Assembly: GCA_001275005.1 (NCBI GenBank)
Contig: JWZX01003354.1
Location: 1-45,772 of the forward strand
Reading direction: 5' to 3'
From: Chrysochromulina tobinii
Lineage: Eukaryota > Haptophyta > Prymnesiales > Chrysochromulinaceae
Length of the DNA stretch: 45,772 bases
Shown: in pieces, positions 34,001 to 43,000 of the stretch
How positions within the stretch are numbered: position 1 is the first letter of the stretch
Layout of the letters: every line of letters starts with the position of its first letter
The notes under the pieces: model-generated
What the model was told of the DNA's origin: nothing
What the model saw: the letters and a program-made list of their open reading frames with translations, nothing else
Database searches by the model: none
Program-made: the position numbers and the translations under genes

Positions 34001-37000
34001 ATGCTCGCGAACCATTCACCTCGTGCATGAGCGTCACGTTGACGGTGGCAAAGCCGTCGATGGCGCGAACGGTCGACTCATTGACGCTGCCTGTAGGGCG
34101 TACCAGAGTCTCGCTGCTGAGGGCAAGCTCCCGTGCCGTTGGCCGGACGACAATCTCGCTCGAGAGGGCCGCCGGCGGTTGGCGCGAAAGCAGTTGCGCC
34201 GGAGGCAACGCGACACGGAGGGTCTCGGGGGCACTGATCTCATACCCGGCCATGGGCGGCATCAAAATCTCAATCGTGCGCTCGTCGAGGCGCCTCACAT
34301 CGTCGGGGCGGAGCGCAGGCTGCACCAGCGCGGCCCAGCCGGCTGGGTTGGCAGTAGCATCGACGTGGCTCACGAGCCCACTGAGCACATCGAGCGTGGA
34401 AGCTTCGTCGATCCCCACGCCGGGAGCAAAACGGTCTCCATGCAAACGGATCCGCAGGCGCACCCCAGTCGGGCCGCGCAGCTGATCCGCCTCGAGAGCC
34501 TCTGCGGCAGAGTCGCCCAGGTACGCATGCAAATCCACCGCCGAGGCAGCTGCGGCTCGGATGACGAAGCGCAGTGCATGCTCGGCCGCGCCGACGGCAC
34601 GCCGACCATCGAGTGCGGCCCCTGGCAGCTTGAGCTCCACCGTCTCGGGCTCGGAGATCGAGTAGCTCGGGATGGGAGATGGTAGCCGAATGGTCAGGTT
34701 ATGGCCAGTGTCCGCCGTGGCATTCTCGTTGCCCTCATCAAAGAACCACGTGCAGTTGTCCTGCAGCAACGGAGCGACCGTCTGCGCCCAGCCGCCCGGC
34801 TCGTCTTGGCGGCTCTGGAAGCTTCGCAAGATCTGGCGCCGTAGCTCTGTGTCGTTGAGGATCCCCACAGCCCAGGGCTCGCTCTCGGCGTCCTGCAGCT
34901 CGAGCACGAGCGTCGTCGGCGGCCTTCCGACCGACCCGCTCGGAAAGACTGCACGCACCGAGAGACGGCTTGGCGCCGCGTCGATGCGTAGCGCTTGCAC
35001 CGCCGTCCCATTCCGACCCGACGCGAGCGCGGCCCCTGGGATGCTCAAGTGCAGCACCTCTGGGGAGCGAATCGAGTACGCCGTCCGAGGGAACGTGATG
35101 GTCAGTACGGTGTTTGCCTCGCTCAGGTTGACGTGCTGTGTGGCGCGGAGCATTGGGAGCACAGCCACATTAAAGCCGCCGGGCTCCGCCCCATCGGCGA
35201 ACAGGCCGGTAGCGAGGAAGCTGCTCAGCGCCACGCTCGTGTTGGCCCACGAGTCCTCGCTCAGCTGCAGCACCAAGGTCGCCCCTCCCGCACGCAGGGT
35301 CTCCTCCGACGGCACTTCCACTAAGGTGCCTCGGACGGTGGCCGTCGCGTTCTGCTGGTACATGGGCTGCACCAGCCGCTCACGTTGAAGCGACGGCTCG
35401 GTGTTGTTGTAGAAGATCTGCCCGCCCAGAAGGCTTCGTCCTGGCTCGGGAGTGATGACTATGCGCTGGGGGGTCGTGATCACCTGGCGGCCTATCACCG
35501 ACTCGGGTGGCACTGCGAGCGTGATCGTCTCTGGGGCGTCGACATCGTACTCGGCTACGGCGGGCACCGTGATGATCACCATCGTATCCGAGATTCTGAC
35601 GAGCGTCTGCGGGGTCAGGACCGGGAGCACGCGCGAGTTCCATCCGTGGAGCTCTGACTGTAAGGAGAAGAGGCTCTGTAGCAGCTTGATGGTTGCCCCT
35701 GGCACGCTCAGATTGCCAACGCTCGGGTGCCACGCATCGCCCGTCAGGATGAGCGTGATCGTCGGTCGGGGAGCATAGATGTCGACAGCAGGGCGCAGGG
35801 CCGTCTCATCGGCGCCGTCCAATGCGGTGAGCAGCGTGACGCTCGCTGCAGCAGGCACGATGATGAACGATGGCTCTGCCACGATCGATTGGTTGGAGAG
35901 CACGGCCGCTGCGGGGAGCACGACGAGAAGCGTCTCAGGTTCGGACAGCCTGTACGAGGCGACCTGCGGCAACGTCACTGTCAGCCGTTGCGGGCTGAGG
36001 ACCTGCAGGGCGGACACGTTGAGTGCCGGTCGGACGGTCATTTCCCATATGCCCGCGCCGTTCGGAAGGGATTGGATGCCGTGGAGAACCTCAAGGGCGA
36101 CAGCCGCCGAAACGTTGCTCGTGAGAGCATCCGAAAAGGTATCGTCGCTCAGCGTGAGGGTCAGCTGTTGCCCGCCAAAGTCGTTGATGGCCGTCTGCGA
36201 GAGATTGGCCAGCAACGACCCGCTGGCGAAGGCAACGCCCGGTGTCGGCATCACGACGATTGGCGGCGTGGCGATGATCACCTTGCCCGAGTTGAGCGCG
36301 CTTGCAGGCAGTGTGACCACAATCGTCTCCGGGCGCGCAATGCTGTACGCGCTCACCCGGGGTACCGACACGTGCAACTCCCGGTCGCTCTGTCGCCGAA
36401 GATGAATTAGTGACAAGGCCGGCCGCACAACCGCCTCCCAGCCGTTAACTTCCGTGGAGAGTACACAGCGGATGCCGTCGAGAATCTCGACGGTGAGCTC
36501 GGCGGCGAAGGTGTCGTTCTCGAGCAGCACGACAAAGGACACCGAGTCTGCCTCGAGGTCGGCAATCGAGCGCTCCTGGATGAGAGTTGCGCTCGCGTTG
36601 AATTGAACGATGGCGGAGCCGGCGACCGCATCGACGGTGAATTGAAGGTGGCCTGACGGTCGAAGGTTGGTGCGCACGCAGCGGGAGGGGATGGTGATGA
36701 CCACGTCCTCGCGGCTGATCAGATCATACTGCGGCATGGGCGGCAGAGAGAGGAGGAGCGTCTGGTTATCGACGAGCTGGAGCATGTCCAAAGTGAGCCG
36801 CGGGCCCACCACTGCGTCCCATCCAAACGGATCCGAGCCGCGCGAAGTGAGCCCCTCAAACATGCCACTCAACTCGCTCTCCACCCACTCATCGCCTTCG
36901 AGGCGAATCACCAGCGAGGTGGCGTTGGCACGCAGCAGGGTCTCGTCAGCCTCGAGGAGCGACGAGCCCGCGCCAACACGACGCTCGAGGACGGCCGATC

Positions 37001-40000
37001 CGCGCTGTGGTAGCAGCACGAGCGGCGGCCACGCGGCGTAGAAACGGCCGGACCTGGCGATGCTTCCGGGCACGGTCACAAGCACACTCTCGGGCTCCGA
37101 GATGTTGTACGCCGCAATCGGAGGCAAGCTGATGGAGAGCGTATGCGCATCCAGAGCCACGATGCGCAAGTCGGTCGGGCAGGGCGCGAAGATGGTCCGG
37201 TTGACGTAGTGGATCTCTGCATGCGCACGCGGCGCCAAAGGATCAGGTGCCGATACGTTCACTGCATACGGGATCCCGGACACCCAACGCAAATCTTTGA
37301 CAAGATTGGTCGAGTTGAAGGGCAGCAGCAGGCATTGCGCGGCAATCGCAGCGTCCTTCGCCGCGCGTAGCACCGGCGTCACCGTGGCGCTCCAGCCAGT
37401 CCCGAGGCCACCGGCGGCGCCCACGCTTGTGATCGCATCGATCACTGCGTCCCACGACGATTCGGGAAGCGGGAGCGGGAGCGGCATGGCGCCAGCAGGC
37501 AGCCCAATCAGCGTGCGCACCAATGGATTGTTGCCCTGCTCCTGCCAATCGACCCACGTGTCATGGACGAGCTCGAGTTGCAGCGTGAGAGGTGTGCCGC
37601 TGGCCCCTTCTCTGCCCATCTGAAGCGTGAGCTCATCAGGGTGCTCGAGCAGCGTGCCGGTCACGGACGCCTTGCCAGGCTCTGCTAGGATCAGCAGCGT
37701 GGGGGCCGCCTCGAGCTCCCGGCGCGAGGCGAGCACCGCCGCCGGTACGGTAAAGGCGATCGCCTCGGGCGCGGTGATGTCGTACGCGGCGGCCTGTGGG
37801 AATCCAAGGCGCATCGTGCGATTGTCGACGAGATAGGCGTCCAGATCACGCGTCAGGGCTGGGGTGAGCATGGCCTCCCAGCCTCCAGCCTCAGGAGCCG
37901 TCGCAAGCGAGCGGAAGCCAGCGACGAGCGCCCTCTCGTACCCGGGAAGCAATGCAAACGTGTCGTTCTCGAGGGAGATGACCACGTGCACGTCGGCGCC
38001 CGCCGAGCGTACTAGAATCTCGTCCCCACTGGTGACCAGCGTGCCCGAGAGCCGTGCACCGCGGCTGACCGGCGTGGCCGAGATCTCAAGCGTCATCGCC
38101 GCCTCGAGATCGGCCTCAGATACGAGCAGGCTCGCGGGCACACGCATCCCAATGGTCTCTGGGAAGGCGATGCGGTACTCGGGCACAGGCGCCATGCTGA
38201 GGACGAGCGTCTGCGCATCGATCCGCTGGAGCATCGAGGGTGCAAGCCTCGGCCGAATGACTTGGTTCCAACCGCCCTCCTCATTCTGGTCAGAGAGCAG
38301 CCCGGCTAGAAGCTGGGCCGTGGCGGCGTCGCCCTCGGCTGTCCTGGCGCCTACTGCGGGCACGAACGAGTCGTTACTCAGCCGAAACTCGAGCGTGGCG
38401 TTGAAGTAGCTCTCTATCGAGCTCCACGGCGCCGAGTTGGCAAGGCCCGTTTGGACCCACGTGTCACGAGAGAAGCACACGTGCTCGTCGCTGAGCGTGC
38501 GGTTGCACGATTCGCCCATGCGACGAGCGGGAAAGAAACGACTCACCTCGCATGTGGGTACGGTGCGCATCGTGACGTTGCACAGCCCGCCGGCGAACGT
38601 GAGTGCTCCGGGCGTCGAGGCGATCGAAAGGGAGGGGTATACGGTGCAATTGGCATCCTTCGAGGCTAGCGCAATCGACGGGATCACAAACGAGAGCATC
38701 TCGGGCGCCGTGATTTCGTATGCGGGAGCCCTCACGTCGAGGCGTATGGTCGTGTCGTTGAGCCGCCAGACGTTGCCGTACCGGCCGAAGGCGTTCGATG
38801 CAAGCTGAGGCGTGACGATGGCCGTCCAGCCCGTCGGCTCGGTTCCGGAGGCGCGAATGCCCTCGAGCAACGCTTCGGTGGCCTCGCCAGCGCGGCCAAT
38901 GTCAGCCACCCATGCGTCCGAGTGGAGCGTGAGGAAGAGCGACGCCCCGGTCTGCACCGCGACTTCTGTGCCATCGAGCAGGGATCCTGATAACCTGACG
39001 TACCCGGCCTCAGCCCGCAGCTGCAGCGTGTTCCGTGCCTCGATGCGCTCATTCGAAAGCACGGCCGCAGCTGGGATCGTCAGTTCCACAGCCTGCGACG
39101 CAAGCAGGTCAAAGCGCGCCGCCTGCGGCAAGAAGATTCGAAGATGCGTGTCGTCCAGCCGTACCACGCTCTTCTCCGTGAGCAACGGCGCCATTTCCAC
39201 GTCCCACCCATGCCGTTCTGCGCTCTCGAGCTGCTGGCCGCCCACAAACCGGGGCACTGCCCGCAGACCGGAGAGCAGCTCGCGCACAATCTCGGCGCCT
39301 TCGGCCAGATTGAGATGGCGCACGAACCTGAAGAGGGGTACAATCAGCGGTCATCACAAGACAATCAGGGCCAATCAGAGGCAGTCTCCGGTTGAGATTG
39401 CGGACGAACCGATCGCCCTCGAGCGTCACGTCGAGCGTCAGCGCCGTGCCGTCCGTTGCCGCCTCGCGCAGGTGGTGCTCGCGATTCGACTCGAAGAGGG
39501 TGCCGCCGAGCGTCGCGCTGCCGCGGGTCGCATAGATGACAAAGGCCGGGCGCGCGACTGTGCGCTGCTTCGAAGCGAGCAGTGCGCCGGGCACGACGAC
39601 GGAGATGGTCTCTGGCGCCCGCGTGTTGTACAGCAAGGATGTGGGGAGTCGGACAGCGAGGGTGTGCTCATCGAGCACGGTCACCACGTCGCTCTTGCCC
39701 GATAAGGTAGCAAGCACGGTCGACTCCCACGCGCCTTCGGCCAACTCATTCGATTGCATCGAGTAGATGAGCTCGAGCGCGAGCTCGTCGAGGTTGGCAT
39801 CGTCGGCGATCCGGTCTCCGAAGAGTGTGATATTCACACTGTGGTCGCCCGCGGCTAACGTTACCTCGTAAGGCGGCGGCGGCGGCGCAGGTGGTGGCAC
39901 CAAGGGCGGGGGCGGCGCGTACGCGCCTGTGTCCGATGGCACTGGAGGCAGCGGCGGCGGATGAAACGGCGGCGGCGGCACAGATGGCGGGCGACGGGGT

Positions 40001-43000
40001 GGCGGTGACGGCGGCGGGGGAGGGTGTGGTGGAAAAGGTGTGAGTCGCGGTGGGCTCCGTGGCGGTAGAGGTGGCAAGGGCGGCGGAGAGGGGGGTGGCT
40101 CAGGTGGGGGACGTGGAGGCGGCTTGGGTGGATACGACGGTGGCGGTGCGCCTGGCGGCGGAGGCGACGGCGAGGGTGGCAACGGGGGGGGTGGGCAAGG
40201 AGGCGGTGGACGCCGTGGTGGTGCTGATGGTGGGGGCGACGAAGGCGGAGCCTCGTCGGGTGGATAGCTTGGAGGCGATGGCGGCGACGGTGGAGCCGGC
40301 GGGCTCCATGGTGGGAGCAGCGGCGGTAGTGACGGCGGCGGCGGGTGGTGGAGCTGGAAGCGCTCCTCGCGTGTGTCGAACAGGAGCGGGCCGTGGAGCG
40401 TTGCCACACCCGGCAGCGCCTCGATCACCACACTCGGCGTCGCCACAATGGGCTCCCCGGACACAAGGGCAGCGCCGGGAATGTACGCGGTCAGCGTCTC
40501 CGGTGCGTCGATGTGGTATGCAGGGAGAGCCGGCAACGTGATGACGACCGTCGTGGCGTCGACGCGCCGGAGGTCGGAATAGACGAGGGACGGCCGCACA
40601 ACGGCACTCCAGCCACGGTCCTCGGGCCCATGCGCCGCATCTGACGAGATCAAGCCCGCGAAAAGGCTCATGGTCACGTCCGCGCCTGTGCGCATGCCGA
40701 GCGTGCCGGCGAACTCGTCGTTGAAGAGTCGCAGCATGATCTGGGCGGGCGAGATCGAGCGTACGTGCGCCTCGGTCAGGGTCGTGCCAGTCAGGCCACT
40801 GCTCGCATCTGTCACGATTCCGAACTCCGCGCGCCCAGCGGTGGCGATGACCACAAACGAGGGACTTGCCAAGACCCTCTGCCCCGCTTCGAGGGCGGCG
40901 CCTGGGATCGAGACGCTAATCGTCTCCGGCACCGAAATGTCGTACGTTGGACACGTCGGCAGTGTGACCGTAACGACTGTCGTCTGCTCGCGCCTTACAT
41001 TGAGCTTCTGCAGCCGGGGCGCGACGACGGCATTCCATCCGTTGGGTTCATTGGACGACGAGCGAACCCCACTCAGCAAGGCCTCCGTGGCCGCCGGGTT
41101 GACATATCGGTGCCCCACAAATGCATCCCACGTGTCATTGACCGTGGTCAGCTCGAACGTCAGGGTACCCGCGGCGGCCATGCGCAAATCCTCCTCGGTG
41201 AGGCGTTCGAGCGCCCGACCTGAGACGAGCACCGCACCGCTCGAGGCGCGAATCCGGAAGGCGGGCGCGACGAAAACGCGGCTGCCACTCCTGACCGACG
41301 AGCTAGGGAGCGTGAGCGTGATGGTCTCCGGAGAATCGATCTCGTACGTGGGATAGCTTGGGAACGTGATTGTGATCTGCTGCGTCGCCCGGTCGAGTGT
41401 CACGGCCTCGGCGGGTAGCGTGCCGCGTACGATCGAGTTCCAGCCGAAGGAGTTGCGCGAGCTGGTGGCCACGAGCGCGTCGAGCATCGCGGTGGTGACG
41501 CAAAAGGCCCCATCGGTACACGGTTCACCGATGCCCTCCGCCCACTCGTCGCCGCTCAGCGTGACCGAGAGCGAGTAATTGGCCTGTCGGCGCAGGTCCG
41601 CCTCTGCGATGTTTTGGAGCATCGTGCCGCTGAAGAGACCAATGGGCGCGGGCGCCTGCACGATGAAGCTGGGCTGGGCCGAGATCGGCTGCGCATTGCT
41701 GCCCGACTGCCGAAGGACCGAAGGCGGCAGCACGACCGAGATGGTCTCGGGCGAGTTGATGGAGTACGCGGCGAACTGCGGGATGGTGATGTTGGCGGTG
41801 CGCAGGTCGATGACGCGCACGTTCGTGTAGTTGAGCGTCTGCCGCACGATCGTGTTCCAGCCGAACTCTGCGTCCGAGGCCTCGGCGAGCACGGCACGGG
41901 CGAGCTCCGTCTGGAGATCCTCGGAGGTCAGCAGCGCATCGACAAAGTCCACATCGTTCAGGTACATGGTGAGGTAGTTCTGGCCGTTCGCCGATTGGAT
42001 CGACTCGCCGTTGGCATTGGCAAGGAGGGTACCTGAGAGGGTGGCACTGCCGCGCGTGGCATCGATGATCAGCGCTCCCGCCGGCCCTGCGGCAACCACC
42101 GCGAGGCTGGCTCCCGAGAGCACGGCCTCCGCTGGTATCTCGACGAAAATGGTCTCAGGAGCGGTAATGTCGTACGCGGCCGCTTGCGGGATCGAGAGCA
42201 CGACCGTGGTGCCATCTATGCGCGTGATGTCACTCGGCCTCAGCAGGGGCCGGACCACCGCGTTCCAGCCCGTGGCCGACTCGCTCTGAAGCGAGGTAAG
42301 CGATCGGAGCAGCGCCCAACTGGCTTCGGAAGCCTCGCCCACGTCGTCGCGGAAGAGGTCGCCCGTGAGCACGATCTGCAGCTCGAGCGATTCCATGGAG
42401 CGCAGATCGCTCTCCGTCTTATCGCGCAGCAGGAAACGGCCGTTGAGTGAATTACGGTCGGTCAGCTCGGCACGAGAGCCCGGTGCAGCGAGCACCCGCA
42501 GCAACAGCGGGGCGACGATCTTAGCGCCTGAGCTCAGCGAGCTCGGCGGTAGCTCGAGGGAGAGCGTCTCGTCCATCAGAATCTCGTAGCTTGCCGACGC
42601 GGGGATGCTCAGCTTGAGCAAAGAGTCGGCCTGTCGCTCAACGCGGACGAGCGGCTGCAGGACCGCGTTGAAGGAGGTGGCGATGGTTGTTGAGGAGCGC
42701 AAGCCGTGACGAATATCCGCCACTATGTCCGCCGTCAGATGGCTCACAAAGGTATCGTGGCGCAGCTCGACGTACAGCTCATACACAGAGGGCGCCCCCG
42801 GCACGGCCGCAGAGAGACTTGTCTCCTTGAGGCCGTCGAGCAACAGGGTGCCGTTGAGGTCCATCTGGCCGGGCGTAGGCCGGACGACGAGGTCGAAGGC
42901 CGCAAGGGTGGCATTCAGAGAGTGAGTCGCCTCGCTCGGGAGGTGCAGCCTGAGCGTTTCGGCCTGCGCGATCTCGTACACAGCGAACTGGGAGAAGGTG

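Noticed and set aside
39329-39409. Frameshift error instead of an intron at the 39.3-kb join
   Set aside because: The join needs removal of 82 nt with GT-AG ends, a pyrimidine tract and branch-like motifs, so an intron explains it better than an indel.
40040-40541. Gly-rich collagen- or silk-like protein on the + strand
   Set aside because: It is the complement of the Pro-rich spacer; the Gly runs only mirror CCN proline codons.
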